Part shown: positions 17,516-26,608 of the stretch, in pieces
How the letters are laid out: the number at the start of each line of letters is the position of its first letter
Numbering within the stretch: the stretch's first letter is position 1
The notes under the pieces: model-generated
What the model was told of the DNA's origin: nothing
What the model saw: the letters and a program-made list of their open reading frames with translations, nothing else
The model's database searches: none
Made by a program: the position numbers and the translations under genes
Assembly (NCBI GenBank): GCA_041940025.1
Contig: JBGTSY010000001.1
Location: forward strand, 248,001-312,000
Reading direction: 5' to 3'
DNA length: 64,000 nt
DNA from: UBA5859 sp041940025
GTDB lineage: Bacteria > Pseudomonadota > Gammaproteobacteria > UBA5859

Positions 17516-18703
17516 TTATCGCGCCAACGCCCTTAAACCGCGATCTAAACCCTCCAAGGTTAACGGATACATATGGCCATGCATCAACTCCATCACGATT
17601 CTGGTGGAATTGTGTGTTGCCCATGCCTGTTCGGGTTCAGGATTAAACCACGCCATACTCCTAAAATGATCGTCTAATCGACCAAACCAAGTGAGTCCTG
17701 ATTCATCGTTATGATGTTCCACACTGCCGCCCGGCTGAATGATTTCATAGGGACTCATACAGGCATCTCCCACAAATATGATTTTATAGTCTGAGCCATA
17801 TTTATGGATCACGTCCCATAGTGAAATTTGTTGCTCTCGTCTGCGCCGATTATCCCTCCACACGCCATCATAGATAAAATTGTGGAAATAAAAATATTCT
17901 AAATTTTTTAATTCCGCACGAGCGGCAGAAAACAGCTCTTCACATATCTGGATATACGGATCCATGCTGCCTCCCACATCAAAAAACAGCAGCACCTTCA
18001 CTCTGTTTTTTTGTTCCGGTCGAAATTTCAGATCTAAATACCCATTGTTTGCGGTATGGTGAATGGTGCTATCCAAATCAAATTCATCGTGGGTACCTTC
18101 TCGAATAAATTGGCGTAGACGTCTCAGTGCCACTTTAATATTTCTGGTGCCAAGCACCACATTGTCATCAAGGTTCTTATATTCTCGTCTGTCCCAAACC
18201 TTTACGCCGCCACGTTTACGGCTTTTATCTTGCCCCATGCGAATGGCTTCGGGGTTAAATCCGTTCGCGCCGAAGGCGGACGCACCCTTAGTACCAATAT
18301 TTTTGTTCCCACCCTCATGCCGCTCTTGCTGGTTGTCTAGCCGCTCCTTAAAGGCCTCCATTAATTTCTCGAGACCACCTAGTGCTTCAATGCGAGCCAG
18401 TTCTTCTGGTGTGAACATGCGTTCCATGTCCGATCTTAACCACTCTTCGGGAATCGATCCTGATTGAGCAATTAAGTCTTCCAAACTTAAACTTTCAATT
18501 CCTTTAAAGATCTCACCAAACACCCGATCGTATCGATCATAATGCTTTTCGTTTTTAACCAGAGTTGTTCGACCGAGATAGTAAAACTCCTCCAAATCCA
18601 TTTGCGCGACCCGATGTTCCATTCCACTGAGAAACGTGAGGTACTCTCGAGTGGTGACCGGTACTTTTGCGCGACGTAATTGATAGAAAAAATTTAAAAA
18701 CAT
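17516..18703 (-). CDS. VWA (CoxE-like) domain protein
   Basis: The 395-residue protein begins with the region typical of CoxE-like proteins (MFLNFFYQLRRAKVPVTTREYL) and ends with a von Willebrand factor A-type domain. The metal-ion site appears as LFFDVGGSMD near residues 230-240, with the RIVMELMHG end. A charged linker rich in Gly, Lys and Arg lies between. It follows a MoxR ATPase gene by 15 bases. MoxR-VWA pairs act as chaperone-like modules that insert cofactors or mature protein complexes; the client here is unknown and no obvious client gene is adjacent. Confidence 0.88.
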   Translation of the reverse strand: MFLNFFYQLRRAKVPVTTREYLTFLSGMEHRVAQMDLEEFYYLGRTTLVKNEKHYDRYDRVFGEIFKGIESLSLEDLIAQSGSIPEEWLRSDMERMFTPEELARIEALGGLEKLMEAFKERLDNQQERHEGGNKNIGTKGASAFGANGFNPEAIRMGQDKSRKRGGVKVWDRREYKNLDDNVVLGTRNIKVALRRLRQFIREGTHDEFDLDSTIHHTANNGYLDLKFRPEQKNRVKVLLFFDVGGSMDPYIQICEELFSAARAELKNLEYFYFHNFIYDGVWRDNRRRREQQISLWDVIHKYGSDYKIIFVGDACMSPYEIIQPGGSVEHHNDESGLTWFGRLDDHFRSMAWFNPEPEQAWATHNSTRIVMELMHGHMYPLTLEGLDRGLRALAR

Positions 18704-18718
18704 ATTAATCGGACTATT

Positions 18719-19576
18719 CTATAAACCTTCACGTCGAGCTAAAAATGCCAGTCGTTCTAGCATCTGCACATCCTGCTCGTTTTTAATTAACGCACCATAT
18801 AAAGGTGGAATCGCCTTTGATGCCTGTTGTTCTCGCAACACCTCAGGCGCCACATCCTCCGCTAATAGCAACTTCAACCAATCAATTAATTCAGAAGTTG
18901 AAGGTTTTTTCTTTAGCCCTGGAACTTGACGCACTTCAAAAAAGATCTCCATCGCCTGTTTCACTAGGTTGCCTTTTAAATCATCGAAATGTACTTCAAT
19001 GATATCCTGCATGGTTTCTTTATTCGGAAAACTAATGTAGTGAAAAAAACAGCGTCGCAAAAATGCGTCTGGTAACTCTTTTTCATTGTTGCTGGTGATA
19101 ATCACAATGGGGCGGTGCTTGGCGCTAATGACTTCACCAGTTTCATACACATAAAATTCCATTCGATCTAATTCACGAAGCAGATCATTAGGAAACTCGA
19201 TATCCGCTTTGTCTATTTCATCGATGAGTAATACCGCCTGTTCGTCCGACGCGAACGCCTCCCACAGCATGCCTCGATTGATGTAGTTCTTCACGTCATG
19301 TACCCGCTGCTCTCCGAGTTGCGAATCTCGCAAACGAGACACTGCATCATATTCGTATAGACCCTGTTGTGCTTTGGTGGTGGATTTAACGTGCCATTCA
19401 AAAATGGGCATACCGAGTGTCTCCGCCACTTCCAGTGCGAGTAAAGTTTTTCCGGTGCCAGGCTCACCCTTAATCAGTAAGGGCTTCTCTAACGCAATGG
19501 CCGCATTAACTGCCATTTGCAAATCTTTGGTAGCAACATAGCGACTGCTGCCTTCAAAACGCTTATTTGAACTCAT
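18719..19576 (-). CDS. MoxR-family AAA+ ATPase
   Basis: ATG 19576 is chosen because AGAAG lies 7 bases upstream; a TTG two codons earlier is less likely. The 285-residue protein has Walker A GEPGTGKT (about residues 40-47), Walker B VLLIDEIDKAD, sensor 1 TSNNEKELPDAFLRRC and a small C-terminal lid domain. MoxR ATPases work with VWA partners such as the one encoded next. The upstream 256 bases hold no supported gene, only a short inverted repeat ATTGGA-N9-TCCAAT at 19741-19761. Confidence 0.93.
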   Translation of the reverse strand: MSSNKRFEGSSRYVATKDLQMAVNAAIALEKPLLIKGEPGTGKTLLALEVAETLGMPIFEWHVKSTTKAQQGLYEYDAVSRLRDSQLGEQRVHDVKNYINRGMLWEAFASDEQAVLLIDEIDKADIEFPNDLLRELDRMEFYVYETGEVISAKHRPIVIITSNNEKELPDAFLRRCFFHYISFPNKETMQDIIEVHFDDLKGNLVKQAMEIFFEVRQVPGLKKKPSTSELIDWLKLLLAEDVAPEVLREQQASKAIPPLYGALIKNEQDVQMLERLAFLARREGL

Positions 19577-19832
19577 AATCAATCTTCTCTACTCAATTTA
19601 ATGACCGTGACAAAGCCCGCGTGTCAAGCTTCCGACCTTTCGCCAAAAGAATCCGATTATACTGCTAAGATTAGGGCACCACCAGCCAAGGGGGCCGACA
19701 AACCTAGCCTCAAAGCACCAGGTTTCACCCATATATTGCAATTGGATCACGCCTTTCCAATCGGGAAAAATTCAATAAAAACAGATAAAAACGACCGATC
19801 TAACCTGGTCATTAAACTCAGTTGTACAAGCG

Positions 19833-20762
19833 CTAGCTACCGACTCCAGTTAGCGGTCCGAGCACACTTTCGATTTCAGACCTTAATCTGGAGACACATT
19901 GGTGTCCTTCTGCGATGGCCTCTTCGGCTCGATAAAACTCAAGAAGGCCGATTTTTGACAGTTTCGGGGAAAGTAATATTTCAGGAGGATCACCCGCCAT
20001 ACGGCTTCTGGTGATTCTATCTTGTGTGATGTTGATGGAGCTGGCTACCGCCTCAAATAAACTGGGTGGTACATCCTCTGGACGATCTTCCTCAAAAAAA
20101 AGCGCTGAGTATCCTTTCGCCTTATCCAGTAATTTGGAGACGATATTCGACTCTTGTTGTTCTACAACGATTTCTCTTTTTTCGAAGTGCCTACCTAAAA
20201 TATCGCCGTTCAGATTCACTGCGATCACCACCTCTGCACCTAGCGCTCGGCAAACTGAAACGGGCACAGGGTTCACTAAGCCACCATCCACTAACCACAC
20301 ACCCTGACTGCGAACTGGTGGAAATAATCCCGGTAGCGCCATGGATGCCCAAACTGCATCCAGTACCGCGCCTTTAGTCATCCAAATTTCTCTACCACTC
20401 ACTAGCTCTGTGGCCACACAGGAAAACCTTTTAGGTAGATTTTGTATTTTTTGCTCAGGATCGCAGACATGTTTAGTTAAGAAATGACTTAATCGTTCGC
20501 GATTCACAAATCCATTTAGAGATAAATTGACACTTAAAAATGTGGCCACTTGTAAACGTGTGAGGCCTGTTACCCACTCTTCCAAATGCGGCAGATTATC
20601 ATTGACATAGGCCGCACCGACAATCGCGCCAATAGAACTGCCGCAAATAATATCGGGTTGTATGCCCAAGCTTTCTAGCTCTTTGATCACGCCAATATGA
20701 CTCCACCCCCGAGCCGATCCACTTCCAAGAGCGAGTCCGATTTTAATTCCCCTATAGGTCAT
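19833..20762 (-). CDS. rssA: Patatin-like phospholipase family protein (RssA-like)
   Basis: The 309-residue protein carries the patatin fold signature: the oxyanion-hole motif GSGSARGWSHIG (residues 13-24), the nucleophile elbow GSSIGA with its serine near residue 42, and the catalytic Asp in VDGGLVNPVP near residue 155. Active-site residues are intact. RssA-type proteins are cytoplasmic or membrane-associated lipid acyl hydrolases of uncertain role. No partner rssB is adjacent. The gene stands between two unrelated minus-strand units. Confidence 0.85.
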   Translation of the reverse strand: MTYRGIKIGLALGSGSARGWSHIGVIKELESLGIQPDIICGSSIGAIVGAAYVNDNLPHLEEWVTGLTRLQVATFLSVNLSLNGFVNRERLSHFLTKHVCDPEQKIQNLPKRFSCVATELVSGREIWMTKGAVLDAVWASMALPGLFPPVRSQGVWLVDGGLVNPVPVSVCRALGAEVVIAVNLNGDILGRHFEKREIVVEQQESNIVSKLLDKAKGYSALFFEEDRPEDVPPSLFEAVASSINITQDRITRSRMAGDPPEILLSPKLSKIGLLEFYRAEEAIAEGHQCVSRLRSEIESVLGPLTGVGS

Positions 20763-20812
20763 AAAATAATAATACTTTGGCCTGATATGAATGAAACAAA
20801 AATAGCGTGATA

Positions 20813-21478
20813 CTATGAAATATGCGCGACTTTTTGTGGGAAATTAAGTCTATAAAAATATCTTAGATCTTTAAATAGCCTTTCTCTATCTACTCCTGAG
20901 CCATCCATATGAGTACGCAACAATTTAATGCAATATTTATGGGCATAAAAATTCGCAAGACAATAGCGTCTCTTTAAGTCGGGTTCCATCTTTCTATCCA
21001 CTTTAATTTGACCAAATAGCCAACTGACTAACCCAAAGATCTCGATAGATTGTGCCTGAAGTCCGCATAAAGTTAAAATACCAATAAACTTATCCACCTC
21101 AGCTTGCAATTCCAATTCAATGGCACGCACCGAATGACCTGCCTGAGCGTGGGAAACCAGATATAGAAAGTGGCTGACACCTTCAAGGACAGTACAGTAT
21201 TCTGCTAAGTTTGACTGATGAATAGCATCATACGGATTGGCTTTCTCGACACGATTTAACAGATCTTCATCTAAATATAAGCTGATCAGCAACTCGTTAG
21301 ACTCACTATGTATAAAGAGTTGCTCTGACAATACTGCAGTTCTATTAGCCCCTGCTTGTGAAAAATTATCTGCCAATTTTGCATCTAATAAAACGAATGG
21401 CTCAACGGAAGGCAAATCTTCGAGTTGATATATCTCTTCAAGATGAGATTGAATACTAGAGAGGTGTGTTGGCAACAT
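20813..21478 (-). CDS. Conserved-looking hypothetical protein, helical, 221 residues
   Basis: I do not recognise this family. The protein is predicted mostly helical and soluble, with no signal peptide, membrane segment or catalytic motif. Segments that could help a search are NRTAVLSEQLFIHSES, LISLYLDEDLL, AEYCTVLEGVSHFLYL and LRYFYRLNFPQKVAHI. It begins 15 bases after the stop of the next upstream gene, so the two form an operon. Codon use looks like that of its neighbours. Function unknown. Confidence 0.7.
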   Translation of the reverse strand: MLPTHLSSIQSHLEEIYQLEDLPSVEPFVLLDAKLADNFSQAGANRTAVLSEQLFIHSESNELLISLYLDEDLLNRVEKANPYDAIHQSNLAEYCTVLEGVSHFLYLVSHAQAGHSVRAIELELQAEVDKFIGILTLCGLQAQSIEIFGLVSWLFGQIKVDRKMEPDLKRRYCLANFYAHKYCIKLLRTHMDGSGVDRERLFKDLRYFYRLNFPQKVAHIS

Positions 21479-21493
21479 GAGACGAAGCTTCGT

Positions 21494-22114
21494 TCAGTGA
21501 ATGCTAAGCTCGTTAAAAACAGGGGTAATTCCTGCGTCCGATAACTTTTCCTTGACTCTTTCACTTCCTGTTCTCATCCACATCTCATAGAGCTCCAATA
21601 GATGTTGATCTGAACTAAAGTTAGCATGCTCACTCACCTCATTTAAGAGGTCAACAAATCTTTCAAAGTTACATGCTAGTTCGTGATGAATAATTTTAAA
21701 TGCGGCTAGTCGTGTTGAACCTTCCGCAATGCGTGCAATGCACGCATACGCATTGGATCCCATTCCTATATAGTAATCTATGTTGACCAATTTCTTAGAT
21801 AAACTATGCGGCAGAACACCTGTGATAAATAGAGCGATATCCCCCAATCGGCGTAACTGTTGGTATCGCATATTCATCGATGGAGTTGCATAAGCATCTG
21901 CAAATATCAATGCTAGCGGTTTAAATATCAAACCTTCTTCGGTCGTTTCAAAAAGGCTATTGGTGTCACTAAACTCATTGAGCAAATTGCCTAAATAATA
22001 GAGAGTATGTTCTTCGGTCTCAATGGATTGATTTTTAGCGGCCAAAAGCAATTGTTGGTGAAAATAAGCTTTTAAAGACTGATGAGTCTCAATTTTGGAT
22101 GCAGAATTACCCAT
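21494..22114 (-). CDS. Hypothetical protein, helical, 206 residues
   Basis: I do not recognise this family. It is rich in helix-forming residues and has no signal peptide. A glycine-tyrosine motif, NIDYYIGMGSNAYACIARIAEG, sits near residues 121-142. It is the first gene of a two-gene operon with the 221-residue hypothetical. A TATAAT-like box at 22127-22132 lies only 12 bases before the ATG, so transcription could be nearly leaderless. The 151 bases upstream hold no other feature I can support. Confidence 0.7.
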   Translation of the reverse strand: MGNSASKIETHQSLKAYFHQQLLLAAKNQSIETEEHTLYYLGNLLNEFSDTNSLFETTEEGLIFKPLALIFADAYATPSMNMRYQQLRRLGDIALFITGVLPHSLSKKLVNIDYYIGMGSNAYACIARIAEGSTRLAAFKIIHHELACNFERFVDLLNEVSEHANFSSDQHLLELYEMWMRTGSERVKEKLSDAGITPVFNELSIH

Positions 22115-22265
22115 AACTTAAACCTAATTATATGAGTGTCTTTATCTATATCGACCCATTCGCCAAACAACCTGAATAAAATTAAACCAATGGAAAATAA
22201 CCTTCTACATAAATAACTTATGGGTCCGTTCACACTCTCCAATTTTCCGGCATCTTGTTTGACGA

Positions 22266-23144
22266 TTACCAAAAATAATATCGAACACCAAATTCAATCA
22301 TACTAGCCTGAAGATTAAAGTCTATCTTAAAATTGCTTTTATTATTAACGATTGATGTGCCCGTATCCAATATGACATCATCTATTTTCAATGCGGACTC
22401 AAAAAATATCCGTTTCAAATCGAGATATAGTTCCCATCTCTCATGTATAGGCAGTACGCCGCCCAATTGAATAAAAGGAGCGATTGGATCTTCAAAACTT
22501 ACTTCCGCATTGGATAAGGTAGTTTGGTTCTTCTCTATTTTTGTATCCTGTGCAAGCATCAGTACAAACCCTCCTCCCACATAGGGCTTGATAATAGAAG
22601 ACACTGTGGGAGTATACGTACCACTGATTATGAAAAACAAAAATTCAACATCACCAATGTTTCCTGAAACCTGTTCACTTGATAGTTCTTCGCTTTCCGG
22701 TATCGATAATTGGGATGCTTCTCTTTTCACGACAAAGTAAGTCTGCGAGACAGACGGTATGGATACTTCTATAGGCACAGAGATGGAAGGCACCAACAGC
22801 CCTTCTATATGAAAGCGCTCACGCCAACGACCGCCTATCATAAGAAAAAGAGATTCAGTATCGTCAAAGTCCATATCTGAGATCTGTAAAGGCACCTCAA
22901 TATTTTGAGAAAATCTGCCCTCAGTGTTGGCTAACACAGGTTGTATATCAAATGGAATTGCCTCAGACCCAGAGGTGAACTGAATATTGTCACTAATGGT
23001 AGTGAGTTCAGACTCGAGCGCTGCATTACCGGTATCTAAAGAAGCCATCAAACTTAATAATCCGGGTGAAAAATAATACTCTAGTTTTGCCGATGCTTCA
23101 CTCATACCGAAGTAAAACACTATCGCCAATATTCTAAGCCACAT
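22266..23144 (-). CDS. OmpW-like outer-membrane beta-barrel protein
   Basis: The 292-residue protein starts with a signal peptide (MWLRILAIVFYFGMSEASA). Its C-terminal half shows PYVGGGFVLML, an extended WELYLDLKRIFFES strand and an aromatic end YYFW, as in OmpW-type barrels (typical form: WFLNADVKKI, then VGYRF). The N-terminal 130 residues are longer and more divergent than OmpW, which is usually about 210 residues. Probably an outer-membrane protein of unknown substrate. It diverges from the AEC permease gene over 99 bases that contain a palindrome. Confidence 0.65.
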   Translation of the reverse strand: MWLRILAIVFYFGMSEASAKLEYYFSPGLLSLMASLDTGNAALESELTTISDNIQFTSGSEAIPFDIQPVLANTEGRFSQNIEVPLQISDMDFDDTESLFLMIGGRWRERFHIEGLLVPSISVPIEVSIPSVSQTYFVVKREASQLSIPESEELSSEQVSGNIGDVEFLFFIISGTYTPTVSSIIKPYVGGGFVLMLAQDTKIEKNQTTLSNAEVSFEDPIAPFIQLGGVLPIHERWELYLDLKRIFFESALKIDDVILDTGTSIVNNKSNFKIDFNLQASMIEFGVRYYFW

Positions 23145-23189
23145 AATTATTCATCAAAATTAACAGAATACTTAATATCAATGCAGTTC

Positions 23190-23213
23190 TATAATAGCCG
23201 ATTTGATATCGGC
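23190..23213 (+). promoter_or_regulatory. -10 box followed by a palindrome in the divergent promoter region
   Basis: A perfect TATAAT (23190-23195) is followed immediately by GCCGAT-TTGAT-ATCGGC (23197-23213), an inverted repeat that would cover the transcription start of the permease gene. This is the expected layout of a repressor operator. The -35 region is poor. Confidence 0.45.
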
Positions 23214-23243
23214 CTAAATATACCTATTTAAACAGAGATTCGG

Positions 23244-24158
23244 ATGTTTGAAGCACTTCTACAATTAGTCATCCTAGTATGTATGGGAGTTACCATTCAA
23301 CAATTGATATTCAATCCACTCGGTTTCACAAGCATACGTCAAATGCTCACACGTGTTGTTTACTATCTGTTATTACCCGCATTGATTCTTCAGGCCACTT
23401 GGAAATCCGCCCTACCCGAGAATTTTAGCAGCATAATCTTCATCGCAGCGATCTGTGTCATCGTTCCATTTTTATTGATCTACGCCTACGGACGTTGGAG
23501 AAAACTCACCGCGCCAACATTAGGCGCAATCTTAATAGCAGGTAGTTTTCCCAATACCACATATATGGGGATACCCATCTTAGGTGCACTCTTTGGTGAG
23601 TGGACTAGAAACCTCATCATAGCTTACGACCAAATGAGCTGTACGCCTCTTATACTCACTCTCGGGGTAACTGCAGCCAGTCGACTGGGCAACCATCAAA
23701 AAATCGAACCACCATACAAAGCACTGTCTAAGGTACCCGCACTGTGGGCAGGACTAATGGGACTAATATTATTTCAATTTGATTTGCCCATACCGGTTCT
23801 AATCAACTCCACCTTAGATATACTTGCAAGTGCAGTATCACCCATTATGCTAATCGCTTTAGGTATGGCATTAGAGTTAAAAAAATTGGATAGACAGTCT
23901 TTAGAGATTGCCAATGTTTTGGCACTGATGCAGCTGCTATGTGTCCCTCTGTGCGCTTATCTATTGGCACAATCGCTTGGTATGTCGGGAGAAATATTGC
24001 AAGCGATCACCTTAGAGGCAGCCATGCCCCCTATGATTTTCGGTTTGGTTTTGTGTGATCGCTTTGGTCTAGATTCACACTTTTACGCGCGTATTGTCAC
24101 TTACGCGACCGCTTTGAGTTTAGTGAGCCTGCCCCTGATCTATACCCTCATGAACTAG
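23244..24158 (+). CDS. AEC-family permease (auxin efflux carrier-like)
   Basis: The 304-residue protein has about ten hydrophobic segments and the family's conserved middle, AGSFPNTTYMGIPILGALFGE, where the broken helix with N and P residues lies. The second half repeats this plan: ISPIMLIALGMALELKK and LEAAMPPMIFG. AEC proteins in bacteria export or import carboxylates or other small anions; the substrate here is unknown. It ends directly against the convergent rsd-like gene with no spacer. Confidence 0.88.
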   Translation: MFEALLQLVILVCMGVTIQQLIFNPLGFTSIRQMLTRVVYYLLLPALILQATWKSALPENFSSIIFIAAICVIVPFLLIYAYGRWRKLTAPTLGAILIAGSFPNTTYMGIPILGALFGEWTRNLIIAYDQMSCTPLILTLGVTAASRLGNHQKIEPPYKALSKVPALWAGLMGLILFQFDLPIPVLINSTLDILASAVSPIMLIALGMALELKKLDRQSLEIANVLALMQLLCVPLCAYLLAQSLGMSGEILQAITLEAAMPPMIFGLVLCDRFGLDSHFYARIVTYATALSLVSLPLIYTLMN

Positions 24159-24680
24159 CTAACTTCTCCTGTCTCTTTTACTACTCAATGCATCTATCAC
24201 TTCATCTTCCAAATCTGTTCGCTGTGCCAATACTTCCCCCACATGAGATAAATCGTCTGCAATGAGCTGCAGATCGATACATTTCTCTAGCGTTTCATAT
24301 TTGTCATTGAAGTCCAATATATCAATGGTGGTTTCCACAATCTTTGGATAGACCCTATCCGCTACCTCGCGAACATTTGTGCGACGCTCCTTGTTTTTAT
24401 CAATATATCGATACAGTTGAAAATGCGCACTGGCGGTATAGTCAATCAACGCCTCACAAAATTCCTGAAGTTTTTGCAATACCTCTTCTCGTTGATGGGT
24501 ATCGAAGGGTTGGAAGCTGGCCAATTCACCATATATCGTCAACATTTCGTTACGAGATTCTACTAGCAGGTGTATGGCCGCGTGGGATTGTGTTCGCCGT
24601 TCGGCTCCGGAAACAGCGGCTTGAGTTTCTGTTGTTGTTTTTGAATGATCTTCCACAGTATTTTCAGTTTCTAAATGCAT
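24159..24680 (-). CDS. rsd: Rsd/AlgQ-family anti-sigma70 factor
   Basis: The 173-residue protein aligns along its length with Rsd/AlgQ: SRNEMLTIYGEL near the start, LQEFCEALIDYTASAHFQLY in the middle, and DDLSHVGEVLAQRTDLEDEVI near the end. Rsd binds sigma70 region 4 and frees core RNA polymerase in stationary phase; AlgQ affects alginate and other outputs in Pseudomonas. An extra ~25-residue Glu/Thr-rich N-terminus is present compared with E. coli Rsd (158 residues). The 222 bases upstream contain no other gene; no strong promoter is evident. Confidence 0.85.
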   Translation of the reverse strand: MHLETENTVEDHSKTTTETQAAVSGAERRTQSHAAIHLLVESRNEMLTIYGELASFQPFDTHQREEVLQKLQEFCEALIDYTASAHFQLYRYIDKNKERRTNVREVADRVYPKIVETTIDILDFNDKYETLEKCIDLQLIADDLSHVGEVLAQRTDLEDEVIDALSSKRDRRS

Positions 24681-24902
24681 ATGTCATCCCATATTAGAAC
24701 GAAGTAATTATTTTGCAACGTATTTCTTTATTCTTACCCAGCAGGCTCAAATCAAAATTGAATAATCGAAAAATTAATTCACAAATACAATGACTTAATG
24801 ATATCTATCGACATTCAACACGACAGCTTGAGTAAATGATTTAACTATGCAAAGGCTAGACCAGCATCACCATTCGGGACAATACACATTCGGTTTTGCC
24901 CG

Positions 24903-25898
24903 TTACAGTGGTATCAAAGAATCAGTGTTCAACAACGAAATTTGCTCTTGCAAAACGCCAATTTGTGACTGCCAATAGCTCTCTGTATTAAACCAAGGAA
25001 AATGAATTGGAAACGCCGGATCAGCCCAGCGCCGGGCAAGCCACGCACAATAATGCATGATGCGAAAACTACGAAAACACTCTATTAGACTGAGCTCCTG
25101 ATGTGGGAAATGGCTAAATGTTTCGTACGCCTGTAAAAAAGTATCAATCTGCACCGCCATTTCTTGCCGGTCACCACTGAATAACATCCAAATGTCTTGA
25201 ATTCTTGGTCCATTGCAGCAATCGTCAAAATCAAGCACATAGACCACCTCATCTCGATAGAGAATATTACCCATATGAAAGTCGCCATGAATTCTAATTC
25301 TATTTAGGTTACCAACTTGATTGATCTTATCCTCAATTGAACTCAACAATTCATCGGTGACTTGCTGGTATTGTGATGTTAAGTGAGGCGGGATCCAGCC
25401 ATGCTCTAGTAAGAAATTTCTGGGCCCTTGTCCATGAGTGCCTAGATTCATCTCATTGCGCTCTGAAAATAGGTCGGCAGATCCCAGTAGATGAAGGCGC
25501 CCCAATAATTGTCCCAATCGTTTTATTTGTTCCAGGTTTCCGGATTCCGGTGCCCGACCGCCTCGCCGAGGATAAAGAGAAAACAGGAACCCTTCATATT
25601 CGTGTAACGTCTCTCCTTCTATGCTGATTGGGGCAATCAGGGGAATTTCTGCATCACCTAGTTCATGACAAAAGAGATGCTCTTCTAAGATGGCATCCCT
25701 GCTCCATCGGTCAGGTCGGTAGAATTTAGCGATGAGAGGATCGGCTTCTTCCATACCTATCTGATACACTCTGTTCTCGTAACTATTGAGAGATAGTAGC
25801 GCGCCGGTCGGCAGAAACCCTAAAGTCGAAACCGCATCGAGCACCAAGTCAGGGATGAGCCTATCGTAGGGATGCGTGTTTTTATCTTCACCATTCAC
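24903..25898 (-). CDS. srkA: Stress response serine/threonine protein kinase SrkA (YihE)
   Basis: The 331-residue protein matches E. coli SrkA closely: PLNSYENRVYQ-like start (LNSYENRVYQIG), KFYRPDRWSRDAILEEH, catalytic loop HGDFHMGNILYRD, metal-binding LDFDDCCNGP, and RRWADPAFPIHFPWF. It is a Hanks-like kinase of the choline/aminoglycoside kinase fold, linked to envelope and oxidative stress survival. Start ATG 25898 lies 21 bases from the divergent yheV start, so its promoter must be inside yheV. It ends about 222 bases before rsd. Confidence 0.94.
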   Translation of the reverse strand: MNGEDKNTHPYDRLIPDLVLDAVSTLGFLPTGALLSLNSYENRVYQIGMEEADPLIAKFYRPDRWSRDAILEEHLFCHELGDAEIPLIAPISIEGETLHEYEGFLFSLYPRRGGRAPESGNLEQIKRLGQLLGRLHLLGSADLFSERNEMNLGTHGQGPRNFLLEHGWIPPHLTSQYQQVTDELLSSIEDKINQVGNLNRIRIHGDFHMGNILYRDEVVYVLDFDDCCNGPRIQDIWMLFSGDRQEMAVQIDTFLQAYETFSHFPHQELSLIECFRSFRIMHYCAWLARRWADPAFPIHFPWFNTESYWQSQIGVLQEQISLLNTDSLIPL

Positions 25899-25919
25899 AG
25901 AACTACCAAGAGAAAATCC

Positions 25920-26129
25920 ATGTCAAAAAAGGTTCAGTTTATTGCTGGAGCGATTTGCAGCCACTGTGGACACCAAGACACCATAAAAAGAATTCTAGTG
26001 GATAACAACACTTTTACTACTGAATGCGTCGATTGTGGTCATAGCCAAACCCACCCTGGTCAAAAACAGAAAAAAACCGTACTGAGCGTGACGGTGCCCA
26101 AAACACCTCCTCAAAAAGAAAGCAGTTAA
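25920..26129 (+). CDS. yheV: YheV-family putative zinc ribbon protein
   Basis: ATG 25920 is chosen because the family begins with MSKKVQFIAGA; an in-frame extension back to 25872 would overlap srkA. The 69-residue protein has two CxxC knuckles, CSHCGHQD and CVDCGHSQ, then a basic proline tail. YheV-type proteins are small metal-binding proteins of unknown role in gammaproteobacteria. Its stop overlaps the convergent yajQ stop by 4 bases. Confidence 0.88.
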   Translation: MSKKVQFIAGAICSHCGHQDTIKRILVDNNTFTTECVDCGHSQTHPGQKQKKTVLSVTVPKTPPQKESS

Positions 26130-26608
26130 TCTCTAAAATTAATAAATTGCAGCGGAATCTCTAAACTTGCCTCCTTCACCAAATTAATGACGTGTTGTAA
26201 ATCATCTCTTTTCTTGCCTGTGATCCTGACTTGCTCACCCTGTATGGCAGCTTGTACCTTTAACTTACTTTCTTTAACAATTTTGACAATGCGTTTAGCC
26301 AACTCTTTGTCAATGCCCTCCTTAATTAACACCGGTTGACGTGCTTGTTTGAGGCTCTCCTCCACTTCACCAAATTCAAGGCATTTTATATCTATATCTC
26401 TTTTCGCCATTTTCATCCGCAGGATATCTGCCATCTGCTCTAACTGAAATTCAGACTCAGCATGTAGGGTCAGTTTATTATCAGATAACTCAATCTTTGC
26501 ATTCGTGCCTTTGAAGTCATAACGATTCTGTATTTCTCTATTTGACTGATCCATAGCATTAGTCAATTCATGCTGATCAATTTCTGACACTATATCAAAT
26601 GAAGGCAT
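26126..26608 (-). CDS. yajQ: YajQ-family cyclic-di-GMP-binding protein
   Basis: The 160-residue protein matches YajQ end to end: MPSFDIVSEIDQHELTNAMDQ at the start, NRYDFKGT, KLHAESEFQLEQMADIL, and VRITGKKRDDLQHVI near the end. Members bind nucleotides and, in Xanthomonas and Pseudomonas, cyclic di-GMP to control transcription. It is a single-gene unit on the minus strand, 200 bases from glmS. The region upstream (26609-26808) contains a weak hairpin but no gene. Confidence 0.93.
   Translation of the reverse strand: MPSFDIVSEIDQHELTNAMDQSNREIQNRYDFKGTNAKIELSDNKLTLHAESEFQLEQMADILRMKMAKRDIDIKCLEFGEVEESLKQARQPVLIKEGIDKELAKRIVKIVKESKLKVQAAIQGEQVRITGKKRDDLQHVINLVKEASLEIPLQFINFRD

Noticed and set aside
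19601..20014. Plus-strand open frame of 137 residues between the MoxR and patatin-like genes
   Set aside because: It overlaps the 3' part of the patatin gene on the opposite strand, lacks a ribosome-binding site and has a composition unlike real proteins.
22072..22272. Minus-strand 66-residue frame in the gap upstream of the 206-residue hypothetical gene
   Set aside because: It overlaps both neighbours and has no start signal or recognisable protein character.
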